From: Condylostoma magnum
Lineage: Eukaryota > Ciliophora > Heterotrichea > Heterotrichida > Condylostomatidae
DNA length: 64,000 nucleotides
Reading direction: 5' to 3'
NCBI GenBank assembly: GCA_920105805.1
Contig: CAKKTI010000083.1
Span: 1 to 64,000, forward strand
Below, in pieces: positions 1 to 10,216 of the stretch. Position numbers and translations under genes: made by a program. Each line of letters starts with the position of its first letter. The first letter of the stretch is position 1. The notes under the pieces are model-generated. The model worked only from the letters and a program-made list of their open reading frames with translations, did no database searches and was not told where the DNA came from.

Positions 1-1378
1 CCAGCTGACACTTTTAACACAACGTTTTATAAAGGAATTAATTCAATTTGCTTACTCATCGATTGATTTTGTATTTAATCATTAGAAACTCCTAATTATC
101 CTTCTTCTCCCCATCCACATGATCAAACTTTTCCTGTTTGATCTAAGATAAGTGTATGGGCCTCCCCACATGCTATTGATACACATTTTTCACCTATTTC
201 AATTTAAACGGGCTTTAAGGCAACTCAACCCATGTTATCTTTATATAGCATTCTACTGCTTACTCCTAGTTAATGAACATCACTTCTACCCCATCCAAAT
301 ACTTCTCCGATCTAAGAAACTGCTGCGTTATGATATGCACCGGCTTCACCGTATATTATGTCTTTTAATTCTGGGATTAATGTGGGAGAAAGTACAGATT
401 TATTACCTCCCAAGCCTAGACAGCCTGAGCCTCCGTATCCTCAAGTGTATACAGTACCTTAGGCTGTGATTATCATAGAGTGCTCATATCCAAATGAAAG
501 CAGTTTTACCTAGAATTAGAAAATCTAAGGGTCAATTAATTAACTTATTATTGATTGTTTTGAGTATGAAATACAGGTTGAGGATGACTTAAAATTATTA
601 TTATAAACAAGTTAAATTGTCCCAGTATACCCAGTCACTGGTATCAGAGAGCAAATACATGCAGAGTCATCAAACTTTAAAGACACTGCTAATTTTCGCA
701 CAATGTTGGAGTATTAATCAATAGGTTTTATATCCAAAGGCAAAGAAATTAAGCTCATTGACGGTGTATTGTTATCTGATAGAACTTTTTAAGGTAATTG
801 TTACAAAGGGCCCATTTTTTCAAATAAGAGATTTTTAGAGGCCCCGTTATTAATAAAATCTTTGTATGTTATCATAGCTGTCCCTTCTTCAGGGAGAAAC
901 GAATTCTAATCATCATCTAAAATACTAGTTTATATATGTTTGAATCGTGAGAAAGATAATCTTTCTTCTGGAACACTGATATCTATTGAATAGGAGGGCT
1001 CAAACGGATTTTATCGAGACAATTAGCTTCCTTATTGATTATTCCAATCACTATTAAGACTAGATCTTTAGGAGATACTTGGCTAAAAATCACTGCTTAT
1101 ATCTAAAGTTTATCTATTTCTTTTATGAAAATTTAACCTATGAATTAATTCATCTGTTTAAAAGTTTTACTGAGGCTCATAATCAGAATTTCGTTAAGGA
1201 TCTAGAAATTAGGGGGTTTCTCGTTATAAAAATTTTAATGGATCCTCTTTCAAACTTAGATCAGTTTCATCCTATAGAGAAAAATCAGATCCTTTGTAAT
1301 TAAAAATCAAAACAGGGTCTTCTTATATACTTACATTTTGCTAAGGTTGGTTAGTTTAGAAAAGATCTTATTGACTGA
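1..1378 (+). CDS. Unknown protein, 5'-truncated by window, apparent frame change near 950-1016
   Basis: Product not recognised. From base 1 to about 1,000 the first frame gives natural protein with Pro/Ser-rich stretches and a mixed alpha/beta middle. From about 1,016 to 1,375 the next frame (+1) gives an amphipathic helical segment. No GT-AG intron of suitable length joins the two parts, so the change is either a one-base indel (real or assembly) or an unrecognised intron. The end is placed at the tandem TGA TAG at 1376-1381, about 30 nt before the stop of the convergent gene. The start lies left of the window. Coding character is clear in the middle and weak in the first 150 bases. The gene could be decaying, like the centrin relic nearby. 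Confidence 0.45.
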
Positions 1379-1412
1379 TAGAAAAGCTGTGTTTATAGGA
1401 ATTATCAGAGTA

Positions 1413-1985
1413 TTATATTTCCTCACTAGTAAAATTATCTTCTTCTAAAATTAGTGTTCTTTTTTCTAACTTTTGCAGCTTTTCTCTTAACTTGTTTTCT
1501 AATATAAAATCACTGGTATCGTTGCCAAATATTGTTGATAAAGGATGAAGACTAGAAATTGAGTTTTTTATATTGAAAAGCGATACTTTATTAGGACTTG
1601 ATTCACTATTATCTCCTTAGCTTAAATTCATAGATGAAACTGGTGTCAAGGAATGAAGATGTCTTTCATCTGTTCTCTATGCCGCTCAGTTCCTCTGCAA
1701 TTTTAAAATGGCTTCTTTTGCCCCATTAGAAATTTCTAGAGAATTATAATCACTTTCTGCAAGATTAGATTAAAAGGAAATTAAATCCATAGAGTACTAG
1801 TCATCATTACTTAAATTCTTTTAAGATTCTTCCTTTCTAAATGGGCTATTACTTTAGATATTATCAATATTATTCAAAATGTTGCCTTACTGTGCTCAGG
1901 TATAGTTATCAGTCCAAATTTCCTGAAAATTTTCTATATCAATTTCAGGATCTACCCAAAATCGTAAAATTTTATTGTTTTCCAT
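1413..1985 (-). CDS. Unknown acidic/Ser-Asn-rich protein, 190 aa
   Basis: No family recognised. Read with TAA/TAG as Gln and TGA as Trp, the frame runs from ATG (1983-1985) to TAA (1413-1415). The protein is hydrophilic and rich in Ser, Asn, Glu and Asp. A short charged coiled-coil-like segment lies near the C-terminus (about residues 155-180, Lys/Leu/Glu pattern). There is no signal peptide or membrane segment. It converges on the gene ending at 1378, leaving about 30 nt between stops, and diverges from the coiled-coil gene at 2131 over a 145-nt promoter region. The regular composition and fit to the packing pattern are the only support. Confidence 0.55.
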
Positions 1986-2130
1986 TTTTACTTTATTTTT
2001 ACAAAACTTACTTATTCATTATGTTTACTAAGAACTAAGTATCGCCAATGTTATCAGATTAATTATAAAACGATTTGTTTTTAACTACAATTCCCTTTTA
2101 TACCAACTAATTTCATTATTAAATAATTTA

Positions 2131-3009
2131 ATGGGAGAACTTATAAAAGACTCATCCTTCGTCTACTTACGTCCACATGAAATAGAAGAAATTCATGAAA
2201 TAGTGTAAACTTTAAATAGAATAGAACTTGAATCCTAGTAGTAAAAATTTGAAGCAGAGGACAAATTAGACGAAGCAGCCAAAATAAAAACTTAAATACA
2301 AAACCTTAAAAGAGATTTGGCTGAGAGTAAAAGACAGGCCTTAGCCCATAAACAAGCAAATTAACAACGTGACATAGAAGCCGCCTATGTAGAAGAAGTA
2401 AAGCAGTTTAAAAGAGTATGAAATTAAAAAGTTAAAGATTATAAGTATGAATGTAGACTATCCAAAGATGCACTGCTAGACTAATAAAAGGTAAACTTTG
2501 AAATAGAATAGGAAAAAATCCTAACAAAACTACCAATGGAGCCAAAACCCTCCTCTGCTTATCTAAATTTAATGCATAGGAAAGAAACATGCATAAGGGG
2601 GAAGAATTATGAAAAAGCTGCTAAAATACAGAAAAAAATAGAAGAATTAAAACAAAATGAACGTTAGAAATACTTACCAATGCGTGAAAGAAAAATCAAC
2701 TACTATATAAAAGAATTACACAAAAAGCAGAAAAATGAATAAGATAATTTAGACTTACGTATAAAATCTGGTTTAAACGAGATCCGACGAGAAATGAAAA
2801 AGGAATTAGAAGGCATAAAAAAGCGATATAAAAACCTAAGACAGGAGCTAAAGCTCAGCTAGGCCCTAGAATGAAACAGAATGAAGGGCAAACATACCAA
2901 CTCCGCTCCACTTTTTGACCCCAACTCCAGCCGTATGATTTTTTCATACGAAAATCTGACAAAATCGCGTCTAGAAAACATACTAGAAGAAAACAAAACT
3001 CATAAATAA
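2131..3009 (+). CDS. Coiled-coil protein, 292 aa
   Basis: Mostly long alpha-helix with heptad-like Glu/Lys/Leu/Gln patterning (about residues 25-130 and 160-245). A central segment (about residues 135-165) has Pro followed by a Lys/Ala/Glu-rich helix. This resembles the helix-hairpin of uncharacterised ciliate coiled-coil proteins, perhaps cytoskeletal or ciliary, but I cannot name a family. Many Gln are TAA/TAG. The ATG at 2131 follows an AT-rich gap, and the stop TAA at 3007-3009 is followed by 67 nt before the centrin relic. No introns are evident. The coding call is firm; function is unknown. Confidence 0.65.
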
Positions 3010-3076
3010 ACAACCTTTTATTAGTGATTCTTTCAGTTTTAAATACAATTCATACAAATCCATAGTACTAATAAAT

Positions 3077-3431
3077 ATGTCTGGAAGAGGATTAAAACCC
3101 CTTGAACTTACCGAGGATGAAATCGAAGATATAAAAGAGGCTTTTGACCTCTTCAATACTGATGGCTCAGGAGCTATTGGCTTTGATGAGTTCTTGGACA
3201 TGATGACAGCTCGTTTTAGTGATAAGGACACTAAGGAAGATATCAATAAGATATTCAGACCTTTTAATGATGATAAAACTGTAACTATTAAAGAATTTAA
3301 AGAGAGTAGCCAGAGAGCTTGGAGAAACTATGACTGGTGAGGAGTTAATTGAAATGATTCAAAGAGTTGATTCCAGTGGAGCCCCTGAGGATTTCTATAA
3401 TATTATAACCAAGAGGCCTTTTCTTAGTTAA
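3077..3431 (+). pseudogene. Decayed centrin (EF-hand) gene
   Basis: The N-terminus, the phrase FLDMMTARFSDKDTKEDI and the later [13 protein letters not shown] are unmistakable centrin. The protein is damaged, however. The first EF loop is joined directly to the end of the second (about 30 residues missing, between two similar Asp-Gly-Ser-Gly motifs). EF loop 3 is about two residues short and EF loop 4 about three short. A one-base shift lies near 3293, after which the frame moves by +1. No Ca2+ loop remains complete. The reading ends at TAA 3429-3431, 8 nt before the second stop of the convergent methyltransferase gene. Best read as a relic paralogue. A functional short protein ending at TGA 3338-3340 cannot be excluded. 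Confidence 0.7.
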
Positions 3432-3442
3432 TTTAGCTATCA

Positions 3443-4075
3443 TTATAAATTTTGTAAGCAAACTGAGTTGTTCTTATAGCAACGAAAAACTGGAATTTCA
3501 TCACTTGCATAATCTGGGTCTAGGAATTCTTGGGGAAACATGCTCATTGTCCATCCATGTTCATGCATTTTATGGTAGAAGCCAAAATTAGTACGTGAGC
3601 GAAGCTCATTGCAGAGGAAAACTCTTGTATTGGGCTTGCAGACTTAATTTAACGTTTATACTAGAGGCTCAAAGAGATGAGGCTCGTATACTAAATCACT
3701 TCCAATTACTAGGTCAAACTCACCAAGATCTCTTGGATTAAACCAGTTGAGTTCTTCACAGTATACATTCTTACATGCATTCGACATGATATTGGTCTAT
3801 ATAAGGCCCATGGCTTCTTCTATATCTGTAACAACAACTTCGATATCGGCTTACATTAGCCCAACAGCAATTCCAGTGACTCCAGTACCAGTTCCCACTT
3901 CTAAAACTCTTTTAACACCTTTAAAAATCTCATCCTTATTTTTAAGCAGAAAACGGGATAAAACAATTGATCCACCCCAAACCATTCCGCATATTCCCAG
4001 CGCTCCTTCTTGCTCTATATGGAACTTAAGGCCATTCAAATCAATTTCCTTGAGGAAGACTGGAGTAAATGACAT
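3443..4075 (-). CDS. METTL21-like lysine methyltransferase, 210 aa
   Basis: Class I SAM-dependent methyltransferase of the METTL21/EEF1AKMT (Methyltransf_16) family, which methylates lysines of chaperones or translation factors. Seen in order: a short beta-rich N-terminus, the family phrase GMVWGGSIVLSRFL (about residues 30-43), the SAM-binding motif VLEVGTGTGVTG (about 55-66), an acidic strand ending VTDIEEA, and a DLVIGSDLVYEP segment matching the DxxY motif. The length is normal. It ends with TAA TGA (3443-3445 and 3440-3442). The ATG chosen (4073-4075) lies only 7 nt from the ATG of the divergent kinase, so the promoters must lie inside neighbouring coding DNA. The substrate cannot be predicted. 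Confidence 0.85.
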
Positions 4076-4082
4076 TATTAAA

Positions 4083-5363
4083 ATGGAGAGATACAGATTC
4101 TTAATGGAAGTTGGGGACGGTGCATATTCTAAGGTGTATAAAGCCATAAATAGAGAAACTTAAGAAGTTGTAGCAGTAAAACAAATTAAAAGAAAAGCTT
4201 AGAGTTGAGAGGAAGTAGTGAAACTAAGAGAAATAATATCACTTAGGAAATTAAGTCATCCTAATATTATTAAATTAAAGGAAGTGATAAGAGTAAAGGA
4301 TGTTGTGTATTTAATATACGAGTATATGGACCAAAATTTATACCAGTATATAAAGGACAGAACTTAATACTTTTAGGAACAAGAAATCAGGTTATTAGTC
4401 CATCAGATTATATAAGGACTAGCCTATTCCCACAGAAATGGAATCTTTCACAGAGATATAAAACCTGAGAATATTTTAGTATAAAGAGAAATTTGTAAGC
4501 TAGCTGATTTTAGTTAGTCTCGGCATATAAGATCCAGGCCCCCCTTTACAGATTATATAAGCACTAGGTGGTATAGAGCTCCTGAAATTTTACTAAGATC
4601 TAAACAATATTCCTCATCTGCAGATATATTCAGCCTGGGATGCTTGATTATAGAAATGTACAATTTATAACCATTTTGCCCTGGGCAAAATGAAGGAGAT
4701 TAAATATTCAAGCTTTGTGTTGCTTTAGGATCTCCTGCCCCAATACAGTGACCTGAAGGATACAAACTTGCTGCTTCAATTGGATTCCATTTTCCACAGT
4801 GTCCTCCGACTCCTCTATCTGTACTAGTTCCTAATATGTGCATTGAGGGTATTCAGTTGTTATAGGAAATGCTTAATTGAAATCCTATAAAACGTCCAAG
4901 TGCAAGTGCATGTTTGTAATCTACTTATTTCAAAAATTACATGGATTAATATAGAGAGAATTTGTAAATGTCACCTGAATTTGTTAAAGAATCAGGGTAA
5001 TAGAACACACCTGCTTAGAATTAATATGAAAATGAAAAGTTTCCTGATAATTTTGATCTACACGCGCATTATAATGTAAAAAGTGCTCCTAGGCTAAAAG
5101 ATTAGACTTAATATTACTAGGGTTCGTATATACCTAGAAGAAGAGACTATCAAAATCCTTAAAGAAACATCTTTCAATATGTCCCTTAATAATAACCAAC
5201 AGGGCAGTAAAAAAACAATCCTCATTTAGCTCCTATTGCTTAAACTGGGTTTTATCAAGACTTTGTATAGAACAGTAATGTATATTCCTCAAGACCGTAT
5301 GAAGGCTTAGTGAACCAAAGTAACAGAAAGGTTCATTCCCCTAGATTCAACAAATTTATTTAA
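4083..5363 (+). CDS. RCK-family (MAK/ICK/MOK-like) protein kinase, 426 aa
   Basis: Ser/Thr kinase of the CMGC RCK group, which regulates ciliary length and intraflagellar transport in other eukaryotes. The kinase domain fills residues 1-290: Gly-rich loop [12 protein letters not shown] lysine, HRDIKPEN catalytic loop, activation loop [13 protein letters not shown] with the TxY phosphorylation pair. The Mg-binding DFG is DFS (residues 142-144), which is unusual and may lower activity. The C-terminal 130 residues are Gln/Asn/Tyr-rich and low complexity. The ATG matches the family start. TAA (5361-5363) sits 1 nt before the tandem stops of the convergent histidine kinase gene. Confidence 0.85.
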
Positions 5364-5367
5364 ATTA

Positions 5368-7182
5368 TTACTTATAAAATTCCTGTATAACTTTCTTCAA
5401 TTTGTTAAAAGGAACTGGTTTTGTGAGAACTGCGTTCATTCCTGCTAAAATACAATTGCTTTCTACTTAATCTAGATTATTTGCAGTAATTCCTATTACA
5501 GGCACTTTTGGAAGCTTATTAAACTTCTCTATTTTTCGTATTAAAGAAGTCGCAATGTCACCGTTCATTTCAGGCATTAAATAATCCATAAAAATCACTT
5601 TAAACTTATATCGCTTATACATGCAAACTGCTATAGTACCGTCCTATGCTACTTTGTAGCTATATCCCAATTATTTCAGTAATTATGACATTATTTGCAC
5701 TATTAATGGAGTATCATCTACTAAAAGAATGTCGACTTGCTTTCTTTACTAAAGTATTTGTAAATCTTTGGCTTGGATTATTGGGGAGCTTAGTGGTCCA
5801 TCATCATTAGACTCACTTGTAGTGCTTAAGCTTCTTTAGGGGTAGATACTTATACTATTGATTTAAGTTTCATGCTTACATTATTCCAGAACTATTTTTA
5901 CTGTTATTTACAATTTCCCTTCATTTATGATATAAGATAAACCAGCATTAAGTAGATTAGACACATTCATAGCAATAGCTGTAGAAAGTGAAATCTAGAA
6001 AGTTCCAGCTTAGTACTTGTGATAAGGAATTTCACATTGTTAATCTGATATAGATTATCCTAGGTTTAAGGCTTATTGCACAGATTGAATATTGTCATCT
6101 TGAATTTAACACTTGAAATTAATACTTAAAATAGGGATTTTAATACCATTGACATCTGCTCTTATGTAATATTCATCTTCAGTCGGTATTTTCTTTAAAA
6201 GATTAATTATGTTTTATATGAGCTGCTCTAATCATATCACTCTTCCTTCAGCTTTTAAGTCCTACTCAACATTTAACTTAAACACTATATTTGATTTCAA
6301 TTATGATTGATTAATCTTACGTCGTAAGAGTCAATACACGTTAAAGCATTCAGACACCTAATTATCAGTATTATTTGACAGATTTGCTATATTCCCTGTT
6401 ATTTAAGATATATATTAAATATAATTGAAGATTTAGGAGCAGGTTTAGCTTTTCCTTTAAATTTAGCTTTCATTAATCAGTTATTCAAAAGTAGATTAGA
6501 TTTGTTATAAATTTGTGCCTATTTCATGAGTTAAACCAATCAGAAACGATTTTGGATAGAATCCTTACATTTAGTTTTAGCCTTAAGCAATTAGATATAC
6601 ATCGCCTTTAGAAGAAATAACCCTTTTAAGCTTAAATCCATAAATTTGGTTAATTCCTTAAGTTCTTTTTATTATATTTAACTTTGAGCTGAAATCCATT
6701 CTTTTACAGTAGTAATACAGTTGTTTTTTGAAGGTGTCATTTCATAAATCTTTGATAGCTTGCGTTGATATTGTAAATTTTTAAGATTTAAAGCTGTAAA
6801 CACCTATAAAAGATTTTTAAGATTCTAGTAACTATTTTTAAATTTTGGATAAAATCCAATTATTTTGATCCTTTAATTATTATTTTTTAATCAGAATTAG
6901 TGGAATCAAAACAAGAACAACAAATCTTTTGTAATCCTAACAGAGATAAATAGCTAAAAGGTTGATAGCAATATAGCCTTAATAGCTATCATTAATCAAG
7001 AGTAATACTAGCGCTACGTGAGGAAACAAAAGGTCATTAATCTAATATAATATGACCAAGTCAAATATGAGTGAGAAGTAAGATCCTAGTAGGAAATTTA
7101 TGAATAATAAAGGCACTATTTAGGGTTAAAAGTCCAAGGTTATAAAAATAAGTAGTAGAAGGCCTCTCAATTAAGTTTTCAT
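5368..7182 (-). CDS. Hybrid histidine kinase with receiver domain, degenerate ATPase, 604 aa
   Basis: Two-component hybrid sensor. Residues 1-115 contain about four hydrophobic segments (membrane sensor). The H-box is GLTHEIGTNL with His219. The following region keeps only a weak N-box-like helix; the glycine-rich G1 and G2 ATP-lid motifs of HATPase_c are not visible. The C-terminal receiver domain (about 480-604) is intact: acidic pair DD, phospho-acceptor Asp533 in MDYLMPEMNG, Thr in the GITAN strand and Lys in LTKP. It may therefore be a pseudokinase relaying through the receiver. Stops TAA TAA at 5368-5370 and 5365-5367 nearly touch the convergent kinase stop. Confidence 0.8.
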
Positions 7183-7501
7183 TTCTATTTAATATAATCA
7201 CATATTAATTTCTTTTTTATGAGCTATAATAATATTAACTGATAAGTTTTGCATACTAAAGGTAGACTACTCATACATCTAAAATAATAGATATTTATTG
7301 GAATAAATTATAGTTAAAACTGATTACATATGTTAAATACAAGCTCTACTTATTATCTTAATTACAATCTATTTAATTCTCAAATACAATTTTTGTTCTT
7401 GTATAAAATTTCAAATATGCATGATTACTTCCATTACAAATAATTTGATACTATAATAACCTCTCAACTATACACATATTTACGAAATTTTAAAAGTTAA
7501 G
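7183..7501. other. Intergenic, AT-rich
   Basis: Between the histidine kinase start and the PI synthase end (both minus strand). It is AT-rich with no protein-family match in any frame, and presumably holds the kinase promoter. No repeat, RNA gene or clear motif was seen. Confidence 0.5.
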
Positions 7502-8137
7502 CTACTTTGTTTTCTCTGATGCAATATTGTCTTTTATTGTCCTTCCAAAATATACAAGTTGTTCTATATTCACGACTTACTTGATAAAAGTTCCGATTCC
7601 GAAAGCCATCAATAGTATATGATACACAATCTCTGGTAATAACTCTGGAAATTTTGCATACATGTAAGATCCGATAACAAATCCTTCTCCGCAAAAACAT
7701 AAAGTAAACAACAGGGCTGTGTCATAATACATAGCTAGTAGCCAATTGACCTGATTATCCTTCATTTTATGTGTTTTAGCTCCTGATACTAAGCTTGTAA
7801 GAATTAGGCCTAAATGTGATACTGCATCCAAATAAACTAGTAAATAAAAGATAAAAGAAAACTTCTGAAATTCAATTGAGTCTAAAACGCAAATGACAGC
7901 AAAAGAAACTCGGTCTATACTCATATCTAGAATCATTCCAAAATCAGATGCTAAGTACAAGTTACTTTAATTAAAATATCTAGCTGCCATTCCATCTACA
8001 CCGTCTAATATTGCTGATATTATATAAAAAACTACGAATAAGCTAGGGTATTGGTCATAAGTTGCTATTCCTATTACTAAAAGTAGGATTCTTATATAGT
8101 CTATTATGTTTGCTACGTAGAAAACTAAGTGAACCAT
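7502..8137 (-). CDS. CDP-diacylglycerol-inositol 3-phosphatidyltransferase (PI synthase), 206 aa, one 15-nt intron
   Basis: Makes phosphatidylinositol from CDP-diacylglycerol and myo-inositol in the ER membrane. Hydrophobic throughout, with about five or six membrane segments. The CDP-alcohol phosphotransferase motif DGxxAR-x8-GxxxD-xxx-D is perfect only after removing a 15-nt GT-AG intron at 7951-7965. Left in, it adds five residues inside the motif. Exons are 8137-7966 and 7950-7502. The ATG at 8135-8137 fits the family N-terminus. Stop TAG at 7502-7504 follows a Lys-rich tail as in relatives; a TAA three codons further on is possible. It would supply the lipid upstream of the IP3 receptor and PPIP5K in this window, a thematic link only. 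Confidence 0.9.
7951..7965 (-). other. 15-nt GT-AG intron in PI synthase
   Basis: On the minus strand it reads GTAACTTGTACTTAG. Removing it restores the exact spacing of eight residues between AR and G in the CDP-alcohol phosphotransferase motif. Its length is a multiple of three and its TAG would be Gln here, so the frame alone would not reveal it. Introns of 15-16 nt are characteristic of heterotrich ciliates. Confidence 0.85.
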
Positions 8138-8445
8138 TTTATTTACTTCTAAAATATTAATGTAAGAAGTTTATAGACCTGTAAATCTTAGCAAAATTGT
8201 GATCTTAAATTGGCTCAAATATTATTTGTAAAAGGCTTTATTAATATTTATATTCACTCGCAATAATATTAAAGTTAACTGTATGCATACTTTAAGGCAT
8301 GAGTCTTTACAGAATTGATTACTTTAATCATATAAAACTTTATCATAATCCATTTAATGATTAAAAACTTTAGTTGCAATACTCTTACATATTATAACAA
8401 TTATCATTAACAAAAACACTCATTTTTATAAACTCTATTACTAAT
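8138..8445. other. Intergenic, AT-rich
   Basis: Upstream of PI synthase and downstream of the Pumilio gene, both on the minus strand. No coding character was recognised in either strand. It may contain the Pumilio 3' end if that gene stops at the tandem TAA TGA near 8404-8409 instead of 8446. Confidence 0.45.
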
Positions 8446-9759
8446 TCAAACGTACTTTGAGAACTTTTTTGCTAGCTTGACATAAATTCTTCTTCCAATT
8501 GTATTTCTTTATAGTTACTCTTTCTTCATAACAATCTTTTTCAGTGCTTTAGCTACTATTCCGGCTGGGGCTAAATCCAACGCCTTTTAAAAGACATAAT
8601 TCGCATATTAATCAGTTAACATGGGTATAATATTACAATTTCTCGTGATCTCCTATATAATCTAAATCTGCCCTTTTCTATTGCTAAGTAGAAGGCATTT
8701 TTCCAAAACATTAGACGAGAATTTCTATTTTGACAATTCAAGAATTTTAGGCCTGAAAATGGCATTCAATCTTTTATTAATTTTATTATTCTTTAGTTCA
8801 ATTACATACTGAACTACATAGTTTCCAAACGCATTTTGCATTAGGGAAACAGATTGCATTATTAAATTATCTATAAGCTGCTATGCTTATTATTAATCAG
8901 CATAATCAATGCCTCTTTGAAGAACACAACAACCGTGTCTATCAACTGCGATCTCAAAGAGATGTTGATTTAGTATATCATACATAAATTAATTGTTGAT
9001 AGGACCCATACAATTCAAACATTTCTACACGACATGGTTTCCATTAGAATTTTTTATTAATTCCAATGCTCTTTATTTTAATGGTATTTTTATTTTTTCC
9101 ACTAATTGCTAGTACCCGGCCACAATTTCAATTAATTTTTGAATAGATCTGGTCCCATGAGGTCCAATTGAAATTTCGGGAATTTTGTGCTGAATTAAAT
9201 CAACGATGCTTTCAAGCTATGAATAATTTAAATACTCAAGAAGCTTTTAACAAAGATAATTGCCAAAAGGATCGGTCATTAGCTCTCCAAAGTGTAAAAA
9301 AATATTTGAAAATATGTAAGAGGTGAATTCGTGGTCCTCGAAGTCGAGTTTTTATTAGAGCTGTCTGCACCCAATTTGATCCTTCGCCATAAAATATACG
9401 TCGGCCTGGACGTATTCTTGGAATTGGCAGTTGGAGGGCTTGTTCCTTACTGGTGAGAACGGATCTGGTGAAATAAAGTCTTCTACGATTTAATGAACCA
9501 GTTAGGTGGTTGAGCATTCCTACTTTTCCTGTTTTTGCTTCTAAATTTTCCTTTATAATTCCGAAAATATTTAATTTATGTTCGTTTCGTATATGGAATT
9601 ATAGGAGCTCGATTTTTAAAATTGGTTTAGGTCAATCTGGGTAAAATTTACTGGATAAGCAAACAGAGAGTTGCTGTCAAAGCTTAAAGGTGCTGATGTG
9701 GACCGTTAAACCTGACTACCCCCTGGGCTGTATGTAAGATTTACTGGATAGTTCCGCAT
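8446..9759 (-). CDS. Pumilio-family (PUF) RNA-binding protein, 437 aa
   Basis: Post-transcriptional regulator that binds UGUA-type sites in mRNA 3' UTRs. The N-terminal third (1-130) is Ser/Asn/Gln-rich. Eight PUF repeats follow, with base-reading triads visible as GCRQLQ, GNYLCQ, GTRSIQ, GNHVVQ, GCCVLQ, GNYVVQ, SSNVLE and ANYVFQ. Several of these Gln are TAA or TAG, which fixes the reading of those codons as Gln. By the known PUF code, antiparallel, repeats 8 to 1 predict U-G-U-A-U-(A)-U-A, the canonical Pumilio site; repeat 3 (Thr/Gln) is the least certain. ATG 9757-9759. The end is either TGA 8446-8448 (chosen) or TAA TGA near 8404-8409. Confidence 0.92.
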
Positions 9760-10216
9760 ATTTGTTTGTTTTCGATTTTCAAATAAGAAATAGATTCTTT
9801 AATAAAGGGGTGATTATCAATTATGTGAATTTGGTTGAATATTTATGTTGTTTAGCTTTATTTTGATTCTTATGTAACCGAAATTAGTTTTGAGGGAATT
9901 TAAATTTAAAAATACTATACAAATAAAATTCAAATTTTAGCTATATGTATTCATTTTGTATTGTAATGCAAGAAAGAACTAAGTAATTTTAGATTTTGTA
10001 AAAGTTTCAAATTCTTCCAGAATTTAATCGCTATATGTATGCTATCCTAAAAATATGTATTTCAATAATCAGAGAGAATTATAAGAAGGTAAGCCAGAAC
10101 TAAATTTTCCCTCTATCTAACTTAATGCGCACTTTGAGCCTTTTTTACTATTTAATGATTCCCCATTTTCTGAGAGATTACAGTAAAATGCTGTAATACA
10201 TTTTAAACTACTTAAC
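9760..10216. other. Intergenic, AT-rich, with repeated 10-mer
   Basis: Lies between the Pumilio start and the Mediator-like gene end. No gene was recognised. The 10-mer CTATATGTAT occurs twice (9941-9950 and 10031-10040), with a related AAATATGTAT at 10051-10060. This may be promoter sequence for the Pumilio gene or chance in AT-rich DNA. Confidence 0.4.

Noticed and set aside
3851-4163. Plus-strand open frame rich in Ser/Thr/Pro at 3747-4163
   Set aside because: Antisense to the conserved METTL21-like SAM motif; a shadow frame.
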